Of a DNA stretch of 43,244 bases, positions 17,144 to 25,225 are shown piece by piece. The notes under the pieces were generated by a model. That model made no database searches and had not been told where the DNA came from. It saw only the letters and a program-made list of their open reading frames with translations. Source of the DNA: Treponema sp. UBA4328 (GTDB taxonomy: Bacteria; Spirochaetota; Spirochaetia; Treponematales; Treponemataceae); assembly GCA_002394465.1 (NCBI GenBank), contig DGTU01000140.1, positions 1 to 43,244 of the forward strand, given 5' to 3'. Made by a program: the position numbers and the translations under genes. Within the stretch, counting starts at the first letter, position 1. Each line of letters starts with the position of its first letter.

Positions 17144-18949
17144 TTATACTTTGAATTTGCTTACTTCGGCGGTCAGGGCATCGATACTGTTCTTTGTATC
17201 AACAGCCAGGGTATTTACGGTATTTACTGATTCCGTAATCTGATCTGCTCCAGCTGCCATTTCATTCATTCCGCCGCTGATTTCCTGTGTGATTACATTC
17301 ATGTTTTTGGCTTCGTGAGTTACCTGGCTGCTTCCTTCAAGCATTTCATATGAACTCTTCTGGACTTTCTGTGTCAGGTCGTTCAGTGTTGTAATTGAAT
17401 TAAGGACATTCTTACTGTTGGCAGACTGCTCTTCCATTGTAATCCTGATGGAATGTTCCTGCTGTGAAACGGTTGCGATTTCTTTTTCAATCGAAACGAA
17501 TTTTTCTACGACTTCACTTGAATACTGGCTTACTACATCAATCGAAGCAGTAATCTTCTGGAGTGCGGCTTCAATTGTTTTGGTCTGGTCTGCTGAAGAT
17601 TCGGCGAGCTTGCGGACTTCATCTGCGACGACTGCAAAACCTTTACCCGTATCACCTGCATGAGCTGCTTCAATTGCGGCATTCATTGCAAGAAGGTTCG
17701 TTTCACCTGCGATGTTTGAAATAACGGAACTGATTTCCAGAAGACCGCGTGATTCTTCGGCAACGCTCTGAATTGCATTTGTAATTTTGTCGAGGGCTGC
17801 TTTTCCTGATTCAGATGTTTCTGTAAGGCGAGTAATGTTTTCTGCATTCTGAATGAGGGTTCTGGTCGTATCGTCCATGTTTTTGATGAGTTCATTGATT
17901 GAAGACGAAGATTCAGATATGTTGGCAGCCTGTTCATTGATTAATTCGTTCAGACGGTTAATTCCAAGGGAAATCTGTTCCATCGTGCTGCTGGTTTCGG
18001 TAACGCTTGCAGACTGATTGACTGTCTGTCCCTTGATGCTCTTGATATTTGCAGAAATCTGGTTAACTGCAGAGGCCGTTTCAGTCATGTTAGAAGAAAG
18101 GTCAATTCCTACGCTGCTGAGTTTTTCTGACTGAGCCTGAACTGTAAGTACAAGCTGATGAATTTTATTGAATGTGGCATTAAAGTAGCCTGCCATTTCA
18201 CCTATTTCATCACGGCTTGAAACGTCAATTCTCCTTGTCAAATCGCCTTCTCCTTCAGAAATATCCTTGAGGATGGCGGTGAATTTTTTAATCGGTTTAA
18301 CTGTCCTGAGTGAAATAAAGATTCCGAGGATTATGAGCAGGACTGCAGCACATGTTCCGTAGATTTCTCCGATGAATACTACTGTCTCTGAACCGTCATG
18401 AATAGCTATGATGTTACTGCTCAGGAGTCCGCAGATGTCATCGACGAAGATGTCAACATTTTCGAAAACCTTTTCTGCATACGGGTCGAATTCCTCCATG
18501 AACTTGTTGCCTTCAGAAGGACCGTCCTGTATATAGGCTGCGGCCATCTTTTTGCCCATGTCATAGAAGCCGTCGAAGGATTCTTTCAGGGAAGCAAGTT
18601 CATTAATCTGGTCATCATTGTTTCTTGCACGGTAGAAATCTGTAAATTCATCAATAATCCTATAGAATTCCTTTGCGTGCTCTTCGGCTTCAGTGTATCC
18701 GTCATCGTAGCCTTCAGCCCCGCGGGTTGCAGAAATATCCGTAAGCCACTGCTGAACCTGAATGACGTGAATCTGCATTTCCTTTGCCTTTAGCGCATTA
18801 GGAAGGATTTCTTCGTCAACTTCTTCTGCTGAGTTGTGGAAATTCTGTGCATTAATGACTACGGCAAAGGTCATTACAACGATAAACAGCACGGAAAGGA
18901 GGTATCCGCTGAATACCTTCTTGAATAAAGTTAAGCCTCTCTTTTTCAT
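17144..18949 (-). CDS. Transmembrane methyl-accepting chemotaxis protein
   Basis: A 601-residue chemoreceptor. A membrane segment (about 11-32) is followed by a periplasmic helical bundle (about 33-195), a second membrane segment (about 195-215), a HAMP domain (215-268) and a long cytoplasmic signalling coiled coil. The tip sequence (ETNLLAMNAAIEAAHAGDTGKGFAVVADEVRKLAE) near 420-455 is the CheA/CheW contact region. The periplasmic domain looks like a four-helix bundle; its ligand is unknown. A GAGGT ribosome-binding site and an upstream TATAAT (minus strand) give this gene a normal leader. No other chemotaxis gene is adjacent. Confidence 0.95.
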   Translation of the reverse strand: MKKRGLTLFKKVFSGYLLSVLFIVVMTFAVVINAQNFHNSAEEVDEEILPNALKAKEMQIHVIQVQQWLTDISATRGAEGYDDGYTEAEEHAKEFYRIIDEFTDFYRARNNDDQINELASLKESFDGFYDMGKKMAAAYIQDGPSEGNKFMEEFDPYAEKVFENVDIFVDDICGLLSSNIIAIHDGSETVVFIGEIYGTCAAVLLIILGIFISLRTVKPIKKFTAILKDISEGEGDLTRRIDVSSRDEIGEMAGYFNATFNKIHQLVLTVQAQSEKLSSVGIDLSSNMTETASAVNQISANIKSIKGQTVNQSASVTETSSTMEQISLGINRLNELINEQAANISESSSSINELIKNMDDTTRTLIQNAENITRLTETSESGKAALDKITNAIQSVAEESRGLLEISSVISNIAGETNLLAMNAAIEAAHAGDTGKGFAVVADEVRKLAESSADQTKTIEAALQKITASIDVVSQYSSEVVEKFVSIEKEIATVSQQEHSIRITMEEQSANSKNVLNSITTLNDLTQKVQKSSYEMLEGSSQVTHEAKNMNVITQEISGGMNEMAAGADQITESVNTVNTLAVDTKNSIDALTAEVSKFKV

Positions 18950-19027
18950 GATAGTACCTCAATTTAATTATAACATGCTGAAATTACAAAAAAAATGCCG
19001 GGCGGATTTATAACAAATAATTAAAAT

Positions 19028-19954
19028 TTATCGTGAATATTGAAGGAGACTCAGTTCAAGGAGCTTTTTACACAGGAGTTCCTCGCCGCCTTTACAGAAT
19101 GCGCTTACAAACGGACGTCCTACAAGAATATTGTCTGCTCCGAATGCCATTGCAGTTGCAACATCGAGTGCAGTTCGTATTCCGCCGTCTACCCACAGCT
19201 GAGAAGAGTGTTTTTTAAGTTCATCTGCATAATTCTGGAGGAATTCCGCAGTACTTCCGATGCGCGTATCTACACGGCCGCCGTGATTTGAAATATATGC
19301 GATGTCCGGTTTAACCTGTGCAATCAGTTCTGCATCTTCAGGGTTAAAGATTCCCTTTACGGCAAACTGAATGCCCTTTGAGTGGACGTAATTTTTGATT
19401 TCCGTAAGCTGTTCTGCTGATTTTTTTTCGAGCTTTATGAGGTTTTTCATAGTGGAAATATTGTAGGAATCAATGTCCACTCCGATTATTTTTGCGCAGG
19501 AAGAAGCAAGTTCAGCATGCTCGAGGATTTTTGGATTTTCAAAAGGCTTGATGAAAAAGTTTGCCTTAAAATTTTTATCTGATTTCTGGATTTTTTTAAC
19601 TGCTTCAGTACCGTAGCGGATTTTTTCATCAGGGAAGCCGTCGCCGACGCAGATATCAAGTCCGACATTATGAGCAGCAGAAAACATCTGCGAGTAATAA
19701 TCTTTTTCTGAGTCAAATCCGATGTTTTCGACTGCACCTGTAATCGGAGCAAGGGAAATTTTCGGGATTCTGTCGTTTACGGGACGTTCAAGAAAGTTAA
19801 CGAACAGAAGCGGATTTTCCTTGCGGCAGACTTCCCAGCCGTCGCAGTTGAGGCGGAAATTAATGTTCCTGTTTACTCCGCCCATTCCCGGCATCTGTGC
19901 TATGCAGCCCGTTCCGTTGCAGACCGTACAGAAATGACATTTGTAATTATTCAT
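19028..19954 (-). CDS. FMN-dependent alpha-hydroxy-acid oxidoreductase with Cys-rich N-terminus
   Basis: A 308-residue TIM-barrel flavoprotein of the lactate-oxidase/glycolate-oxidase superfamily. The FMN and substrate motifs SNHGGR (catalytic His) and VDGGIRTALDVATAMAFGADNILVGRPF are intact. The N-terminus has C6, C9, C12 and C17 (CHFCTVCNGTGC), a pattern I associate with an anaerobe-type branch of this family and which could bind iron-sulphur or zinc. The substrate is unknown (lactate or another 2-hydroxy acid). The ATG at 19954 is chosen over the TTG at 19981 because a TATAAT box lies between them, 7 nt before the ATG. Confidence 0.85.
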   Translation of the reverse strand: MNNYKCHFCTVCNGTGCIAQMPGMGGVNRNINFRLNCDGWEVCRKENPLLFVNFLERPVNDRIPKISLAPITGAVENIGFDSEKDYYSQMFSAAHNVGLDICVGDGFPDEKIRYGTEAVKKIQKSDKNFKANFFIKPFENPKILEHAELASSCAKIIGVDIDSYNISTMKNLIKLEKKSAEQLTEIKNYVHSKGIQFAVKGIFNPEDAELIAQVKPDIAYISNHGGRVDTRIGSTAEFLQNYADELKKHSSQLWVDGGIRTALDVATAMAFGADNILVGRPFVSAFCKGGEELLCKKLLELSLLQYSR

Positions 19955-19969
19955 TACCCGAATTATACT
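19941..19969 (+). promoter_or_regulatory. Plus-strand promoter-like element before a small ORF
   Basis: TTGTAA (19941-19946), a 17-bp spacer and TATACT (19964-19969). The -10 box overlaps that of the minus-strand oxidoreductase gene. It points to the small ORF at 20006. Confidence 0.35.
19955..19967 (-). promoter_or_regulatory. -10 box 7 nt before the oxidoreductase start
   Basis: Minus-strand TATAAT (19962-19967) followed by 7 nt and the ATG at 19954. The -35 region is poor and no good Shine-Dalgarno is present (only GGGTA next to the ATG). Confidence 0.5.
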
Positions 19970-20005
19970 ATATTGAAACAATAAAATAAACGAACGGAGG
20001 CGGAT

Positions 20006-20056
20006 ATGTCATTCTGTACGGGCGCTGTTTCAATGTTCGGCCCGCGTTTTGCTTAA
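20006..20056 (+). CDS. Candidate 16-residue small ORF
   Basis: ATG at 20006 is preceded by a perfect GGAGG (19996-20000, 5-nt spacing) and reads MSFCTGAVSMFGPRFA before TAA. Its 3' part overlaps the end of the lipoprotein gene on the other strand. A promoter-like element lies just upstream. I recognise no homology. It may be a genuine small protein, a translated leader for an antisense transcript, or chance. Confidence 0.3.
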   Translation: MSFCTGAVSMFGPRFA

Positions 20057-21031
20057 GTCATTATAAATATTTTCTTCAATCTGTCTGGCGAAGACCGGAT
20101 ATGCTTTTTTCTGTGCAGTTTCGAGCGAGTAGGCAACGGTTCTTTCTGAAAGCCTGTCTTTGTATGAGTAGACTGTCTGCCCTGAACTGGCTGTAAGTTT
20201 AAGGTCGATTTCCGGGTAAACGGCAAGAGGACTCTTTCCGTCACTGTTTGGTTTTATTTCGACATCAGCCATATAGTTTCCTTTTTTGCTGACAGTCAGC
20301 CCGGATTTTTTGAATGCATTTTCGAGTGCGGTTGTGATGATTCCGTTGTAATCACCCTGAATGTTGAGCTGAATGGCAATCTGCCTGCGTTCATTATCAA
20401 TTTTTACCGGAATTTCAGCGAGTTTTGCCCTGTCGGCTGCATACATTCTTTCACGATCCGGATGAATAAGCCTTCCGTATTCGAGTGTCGTAAGGAATTC
20501 CTTTCCGTGTTCCCAGGCGTTTTTATAATCAGACATGATAAAGAAAGGTTCGCCTTCAACCCTGGCAGAATTATAGAAACTGTAGAAAAGATTTTTTGCA
20601 AGTTCAATTTTCGGGACATACTGCGTCCAGGCCCTTTCGCGGTTTATGTAGGCAACACAATACCAGCGCTTCTCTGATTTGACGTGAAAAGGAACCGTAT
20701 ATTCAACGCCAAAAAGTTCGACATTGGACTGGATAGCTACATCCGTCTGAATGAGTGCAGAGTCGGTGACTTTTTTATTTCTTTCCATGTGGGTTACGGA
20801 AGTCGTAATATTTGCGTTTACGTTTGTGCGTATGTACTGTGAAAGCTGTGAGAGGGCCTCTGTTTTTGCAGTTTCAGCACTTTCAGCAACTCCGCGCTGT
20901 GCAAGGAATCTTGAATTCGGGAAAGCAGTTGTCCAGTCTGGAGTTACCCATGAAGGTATCTGCCGGGTAGAACCGCATGAAAAAAGGAAAAATGATACAA
21001 ACGAAATAAGAAATGTGCTGATTTTTTTCAT
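20030..21031 (-). CDS. LPP20-family lipoprotein
   Basis: A 333-residue lipoprotein with lipobox LFSC and lipidated C19. The mature N-terminal domain has the LPP20-like layout: the PSWV element, then GVAESAETAKTEALSQLSQYI, where a residue pattern of short-chain alanines leads into an amphipathic helix, followed by beta strands (EKRWYCVAYINRERAW). The C-terminal half has a second alpha/beta region (QLNIQGDYNGIITTALENAF) like domains found in outer-membrane assembly or peptidoglycan-associated lipoproteins. Function is unknown. AGGGAG lies 8 nt before the ATG, with a promoter further upstream. Confidence 0.85.
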   Translation of the reverse strand: MKKISTFLISFVSFFLFSCGSTRQIPSWVTPDWTTAFPNSRFLAQRGVAESAETAKTEALSQLSQYIRTNVNANITTSVTHMERNKKVTDSALIQTDVAIQSNVELFGVEYTVPFHVKSEKRWYCVAYINRERAWTQYVPKIELAKNLFYSFYNSARVEGEPFFIMSDYKNAWEHGKEFLTTLEYGRLIHPDRERMYAADRAKLAEIPVKIDNERRQIAIQLNIQGDYNGIITTALENAFKKSGLTVSKKGNYMADVEIKPNSDGKSPLAVYPEIDLKLTASSGQTVYSYKDRLSERTVAYSLETAQKKAYPVFARQIEENIYNDLSKTRAEH

Positions 21032-21061
21032 ATAAAAACTCCCTGAAAACGGATATATAAA

Positions 21062-21089
21062 ATTATAATATAAAAAAGCAGGTTTTAAA
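21062..21089 (-). promoter_or_regulatory. Promoter of the LPP20-like lipoprotein gene
   Basis: Minus-strand TTTAAA (21084-21089), a 16-bp spacer and TATAAT (21062-21067). This gives a leader of about 25 nt that holds the AGGGAG site. Confidence 0.45.
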
Positions 21090-21126
21090 GAAAAAACGGC
21101 AGCAGCAATTTCTTTTTGTTTTTTTG

Positions 21127-21154
21127 TAAATATTGGATTTTTTTCGGCCGATAA
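21127..21154 (+). promoter_or_regulatory. Sigma-28 (FliA/WhiG)-type promoter before ftsK
   Basis: TAAA (21127-21130), a 16-bp spacer and an exact GCCGATAA (21147-21154). The FliA consensus is TAAA, about 15 bp, then GCCGATAA. The box ends 4 nt before the first ATG at 21159, so the transcript would start at or near the start codon. No sigma-70 box of similar quality is seen here. Confidence 0.45.
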
Positions 21155-21158
21155 ATAA

Positions 21159-24100
21159 ATGATGAAAAAACCAGTAAAAATTTCGGCTGTTGCAGGAATT
21201 TCGTTGTTTATTCTTGCAGCTTTATTTTCTATATCTCTTTTTACAGCTGTCGTAGATTTTGGACCGGCCTCAGGCGTTCGCGCTTCAGTTTTCTATAGAT
21301 TCGGAAAACTTCTTGCCGGTACCTATGGATTCTGCTCGGCACTGATTCCGCTCTTTCTGCTTGTATCCGGAATTGAAAGCTTTGCTTCCAGCTGGAATTC
21401 GCGGAAGGGAACCATGCTCCTGGGCTCAGTGTTCCCGTTTTTTACGCTTAATGCTGCAGAAAAAATATGCCGGAAATATATTGAAACAAGTCCGGAACAG
21501 GAAATTCCTTTTAAACTGTTTGCAACGCTGACAGTTGCCCTTCTGGCCGTACTGTTTGAATACGTCCTTCTGTGGATAATCGGAAAATTCTTTGACAGCG
21601 AAAAAACTCCGTCTGAGGAACCTGATGTTCAGGATCATTTTGCAGTAGAAGAAGATTATAATGAACCTTCAGAGGAAGAAATTCCTGCTGAAACAGAAAA
21701 GACTTTTGCTGCTTCTCCTGTTCAGACAGAAGTCCGCGCGGCTGAAATTCCTGTTTCACAGGAGCCGGTTAAGAGTGCTGATTTTTCTGAAACAACCGGA
21801 GACTTTGAAAACAAAATTCCTGAAGCAGATAATGAGCCGAATCCTTTTGACCATGTGTTTGATGACATTGAAGAATCGCAGATGACGCTCCGTTCAGAGG
21901 ATGAAGAAGAGCCGGCAGAAGATATTACTGAAACTGCTGAACCGGCAGATGAAGAATTTGAAGAGCCGATAGTTGAAGAAACTGCCGTTTCTGAAGAAGA
22001 ATTCGAGGAACCGGTAGTTCCGGCTGAAACTGATGTTCAGGAAGAAGAGTTTGAAGAACCGGAAGTTCCGGAAGACATGACTGTTCAGGATGAAGAAACT
22101 CCGGCAACGGAAGAAGATGATTTTGATGATGCCGCAGATGAAATAAACAGCGCTGACATTGATTTTGACAGTGATTCTGAAACGCAGGAAGAATCTTTTG
22201 AAGCACCTGAAGTTGAAGACGACGCTGAAAGCCCGACTGAGCAGGCTGAAATAATTGAAATTCATGATGTTCCGGGTGAAACTCCTTCAATCGTTGATGA
22301 ATTTGAAAATAAAGATCCGGAAATTGAAACCGAGAAAAACTTCTCTGAAGAAATAGATCCGTCAGTATTCGGACTTGATTTTGACGAAGACAATGAAAGC
22401 CCGGCTGAAGATGATAACGAAGATGTCTTTGCGATGATGGATCAGGATGCCGCTGAAAATCCGGTATTTGATGATGAAAAAATTGAAGAAGGAATTTCAA
22501 AAGAGCTTCCTAATGATATTTTTGATGAGGAACTTACTCTTGAAGATACGAACGTAAATGACGGCTATGAATTTGATCCTTCTGCAAAACCTGTCGTTGA
22601 TGCTGACGGAAATCCGTACGAAGATGATGAAATTCCGGAAGAAGGCGAATATTCTGACGAGGAAATAAACCTTGATGAAGTTCCTCAGGAAATCAGGAAT
22701 GCCATCAGGACCAACGGCCAGGAAAAAATTCATTCTTCACTTGAAAAGACCGTTTTTGGGAATACTGATGACGAAGAAGCCGTTGAACTTCCGGAAGTAA
22801 AGGAAGAACCTAAACCTGAAAAGAAAGCTCCTAAACTCCGTATGAGCAATTATAAGGTTCCTACAGACCTGCTTATGACCTATGAAAACGGCGAATACTG
22901 GGTCGTAGACTATGAAACAAAACAGAAGGCAGAAGACCTCAAGCAGACCCTCAGAGAATTCAACATCGAAGTTGAAGTTACCGGAATCAGGAAAGGTCCT
23001 GTTGTAACGATGTTTGAAGTTCTTCCGGCACCGGGCGTAAACATTAACAAAATCCGTTCACTGCAGGATAACATTGCCCTCCGTCTGGCAGCTACAAGCG
23101 TACGTATCGTTTCTCCGATCCCTGGAAAGAGCGCCGTAGGAATTGAAATCCCGAACAAAAAGCGTGCAATCGTAAGCTTCCGCGAAATCATGGAACAGAA
23201 AAATCCTGATTTTGAAAAAATGGCAATTCCTGTAATTCTTGGAAAGGATATTTCCGGTGAACCGCAGCTTATCGACCTTGCAAAAACACCTCACCTCCTG
23301 ATTGCAGGTTCAACTGGTGCAGGTAAGTCTGTCTGTGTAAACAGCCTTATCCTTTCGATCCTGTACAAGCGTTCACCGCAGCAGGTAAAGATGATTCTTA
23401 TTGACCCGAAAGTCGTTGAACTCAAGCTTTACAACGACATTCCTCATCTTCTTACGCCTGTAATTACAGAGCCGAAAAAGGCACTTCAGTCGCTCCAGTA
23501 CTGTCTGTGTGAAATGGAAAGGCGTTATGCCCTCCTCGACGGAATGGGCGTACGTGACATTTCCAACTACAACAAGCGTATTGTTGAACGCCACATTGCA
23601 ACGGAAAAGCTTCCGTATATCGTCGTAATTATTGATGAATTTGCAGACCTTATGGCTACAACCGGCCGTGAACTTGAATCTAACGTAGCGCGCCTTGCTG
23701 CTATGAGCCGTGCAGTCGGAATTCACCTCGTTCTTGCAACACAGCGTCCGTCTGTAAACGTAATTACCGGTCTTATCAAGGCAAACATTCCGAGCCGCAT
23801 TGCCTTTATGGTTGCAAGCCGCACGGATTCGAACATCATCATTGACCAGATCGGTGCAGAAAAGCTTCTCGGAAAAGGCGACATGCTTTATGCTTCTGCA
23901 ACGGATCCGTTCCCGGTACGCATTCAGGGAACCCTTGTCGTAGACGATGAAGTTGAAAAAGTCGTTGATTATGTCAAACAGTACGGTGAGCCGGATTATA
24001 TCGATGATGAAATTTTCGTTGATGATGAAGATGAAGGCGGAGATACAAATCCTGGACTTTTCAGTGACGGAGAAGATCCTCTGTATGATCAGGCACTTCA

Positions 24101-24260
24101 GATAGTAATCCAGGCAGGAAAGGCAAGCGCAAGTTACATTCAGCGCCGCCTTAAGATCGGATACAACAGGGCAGCGCGTCTGGTAGAAGAAATGGAAGAA
24201 CGCGGAATTGTAGGACCGGCAAACGGTTCAAAACCGCGCGAAGTCATTCAGGCACCGTAA
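21159..24260 (+). CDS. ftsK: DNA translocase FtsK/SpoIIIE with a long acidic linker
   Basis: A 1033-residue septal DNA pump that moves chromosome ends during division. Four N-terminal membrane segments (within about 10-140) are followed by a roughly 400-residue acidic Glu/Asp/Pro-rich linker (about 147-550), then the alpha and beta motor domains, with Walker A GSTGAGKS at about 717-724 and Walker B VVIIDEFADLM, and a C-terminal gamma winged helix (about 973-1033) with SASYIQRRLKIGYNRAARLVEEME for recognising KOPS-like sites. Adjacent ATG codons at 21159 and 21162 are both possible starts, and no Shine-Dalgarno is visible. A sigma-28-like box immediately upstream suggests unusual control. It ends 3 bp from the convergent era gene. 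Confidence 0.95.
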   Translation: MMKKPVKISAVAGISLFILAALFSISLFTAVVDFGPASGVRASVFYRFGKLLAGTYGFCSALIPLFLLVSGIESFASSWNSRKGTMLLGSVFPFFTLNAAEKICRKYIETSPEQEIPFKLFATLTVALLAVLFEYVLLWIIGKFFDSEKTPSEEPDVQDHFAVEEDYNEPSEEEIPAETEKTFAASPVQTEVRAAEIPVSQEPVKSADFSETTGDFENKIPEADNEPNPFDHVFDDIEESQMTLRSEDEEEPAEDITETAEPADEEFEEPIVEETAVSEEEFEEPVVPAETDVQEEEFEEPEVPEDMTVQDEETPATEEDDFDDAADEINSADIDFDSDSETQEESFEAPEVEDDAESPTEQAEIIEIHDVPGETPSIVDEFENKDPEIETEKNFSEEIDPSVFGLDFDEDNESPAEDDNEDVFAMMDQDAAENPVFDDEKIEEGISKELPNDIFDEELTLEDTNVNDGYEFDPSAKPVVDADGNPYEDDEIPEEGEYSDEEINLDEVPQEIRNAIRTNGQEKIHSSLEKTVFGNTDDEEAVELPEVKEEPKPEKKAPKLRMSNYKVPTDLLMTYENGEYWVVDYETKQKAEDLKQTLREFNIEVEVTGIRKGPVVTMFEVLPAPGVNINKIRSLQDNIALRLAATSVRIVSPIPGKSAVGIEIPNKKRAIVSFREIMEQKNPDFEKMAIPVILGKDISGEPQLIDLAKTPHLLIAGSTGAGKSVCVNSLILSILYKRSPQQVKMILIDPKVVELKLYNDIPHLLTPVITEPKKALQSLQYCLCEMERRYALLDGMGVRDISNYNKRIVERHIATEKLPYIVVIIDEFADLMATTGRELESNVARLAAMSRAVGIHLVLATQRPSVNVITGLIKANIPSRIAFMVASRTDSNIIIDQIGAEKLLGKGDMLYASATDPFPVRIQGTLVVDDEVEKVVDYVKQYGEPDYIDDEIFVDDEDEGGDTNPGLFSDGEDPLYDQALQIVIQAGKASASYIQRRLKIGYNRAARLVEEMEERGIVGPANGSKPREVIQAP
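21948..22088 (+). repeat. Three tandem 15-16-residue acidic repeats in the FtsK linker
   Basis: Units at 21948-21992, 21993-22040 and 22041-22088 each start with (D/E)EEFEEP or EEFEEP and continue with (I/E/V)V(P/E)E-like residues, ending in Val-Ser or Val-Gln. The DNA copies differ at third positions, so they are diverged rather than recent. Confidence 0.7.
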
Positions 24261-24263
24261 AAT

Positions 24264-25181
24264 TTACTTCAGAAGCTTGTTGAGGCGCAGGTCGTTCTGA
24301 CGCCAGTTTTTGTCTACCTTGACCTGAAGGTCGAGGTCAATTTTATAGTCAAAAATCTTGCGCAGGGCCTTTATGCTTTCAACACGGATTGTCTTTATCA
24401 TCTGGGCGCCTTTTCCGATAACGATTCCTTTCTGGCTTTCTTTTTCAACGCACAGGAACGCACGGCACCACATTTTTGTAGGGGAACGCATTTCCATGTC
24501 TGCAATCTGAACGTAAATGCAGTGAGGAACTTCTTCTTCAAGACGGTTGATTGCCTGTTCGCGGATTACTTCTGCAATCCTGAAATCGACTTCCTGGTCG
24601 GTATAGTATTCTTCCGGATAAAGGTGAGGTGCAACCGGAGCGATGTCATAGAGCGCCCGGAGGACTTCATTTATTCCCTTATCTTCTTTCGCCGATGTTT
24701 CAAAAACCCTTTTCGCCGGGATTTCCGGGAGCTGTTCTGAAACGAATTTTCGTACGTGCTGCGGAATCGACCTTGATTCGTCGGTTTTATTAACGGCAAC
24801 TACGATTTTTGATTCATGGCCTTTAAGGAGCTGCGTAATCTGTTTTTCTTCATCACCGCAGGTTCTTGTCGAGTCAATTACATAGAGAATTGCATCTGCA
24901 TTATCAAGCTGGTCCGAAACTATGTTCCTCATGCGGAGGTTCATTTTTTTGTCTGATTCATGATAGCCCGGAGTGTCTACGAAAACGAGCTGTCCGAGGG
25001 ATGTGTTTACGATTCCCCTGATTGCATTGCGGGTTGTCTGTGGAATTGCGCTTACGATGCTGACCGGTTCTCCTGCAGCCGTATTCAAAAAAGTAGATTT
25101 GCCTGCAGAAGGGCGTCCGATAATTGTAACGAGGGCAGTTTTGTCACCGACCGGCGGATTCATTTCCTGATTTTCTTTCAT
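24264..25181 (-). CDS. era: GTPase Era
   Basis: A 305-residue GTPase needed for 30S ribosome assembly. It has G1 GRPSAGKST (22-30), G3 DTPG, G4 NKTD and G5 SAK in an Era-type domain, then the C-terminal KH domain with the GxGAQMIKTIRVESIKALRKIF segment that binds the 3' end of 16S rRNA. The start is placed at the ATG at 25181 rather than 25187: TATACT at 25189-25194 is 7 nt from 25181 but only 1 nt from 25187. The promoter faces, and partly overlaps, that of the divergent ABC ATPase gene. Confidence 0.95.
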   Translation of the reverse strand: MKENQEMNPPVGDKTALVTIIGRPSAGKSTFLNTAAGEPVSIVSAIPQTTRNAIRGIVNTSLGQLVFVDTPGYHESDKKMNLRMRNIVSDQLDNADAILYVIDSTRTCGDEEKQITQLLKGHESKIVVAVNKTDESRSIPQHVRKFVSEQLPEIPAKRVFETSAKEDKGINEVLRALYDIAPVAPHLYPEEYYTDQEVDFRIAEVIREQAINRLEEEVPHCIYVQIADMEMRSPTKMWCRAFLCVEKESQKGIVIGKGAQMIKTIRVESIKALRKIFDYKIDLDLQVKVDKNWRQNDLRLNKLLK

Positions 25182-25225
25182 AGGCATAAGTATACAAAAA
25201 AAAACAAAAATCGTAAAATGTCGGC
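25182..25225. promoter_or_regulatory. Divergent overlapping promoters of era and the ABC ATPase gene
   Basis: Minus strand: TATACT (25189-25194), 7 nt, ATG of era. Plus strand: TATACA (25191-25196), a 17-bp spacer, TAAAAT (25214-25219), 6 nt, ATG of the ABC gene. The era -10 box overlaps the ABC -35 box, so RNA polymerase probably cannot occupy both at once. Neither gene has a Shine-Dalgarno. Confidence 0.5.

Noticed and set aside
21925..22500. 191-codon open frame on the minus strand opposite the ftsK linker (and another at 21894-22265).
   Set aside because: It is the mirror of GAA/GAT-rich linker codons, giving a Phe/Leu/Gln-rich low-complexity product with no start signal.
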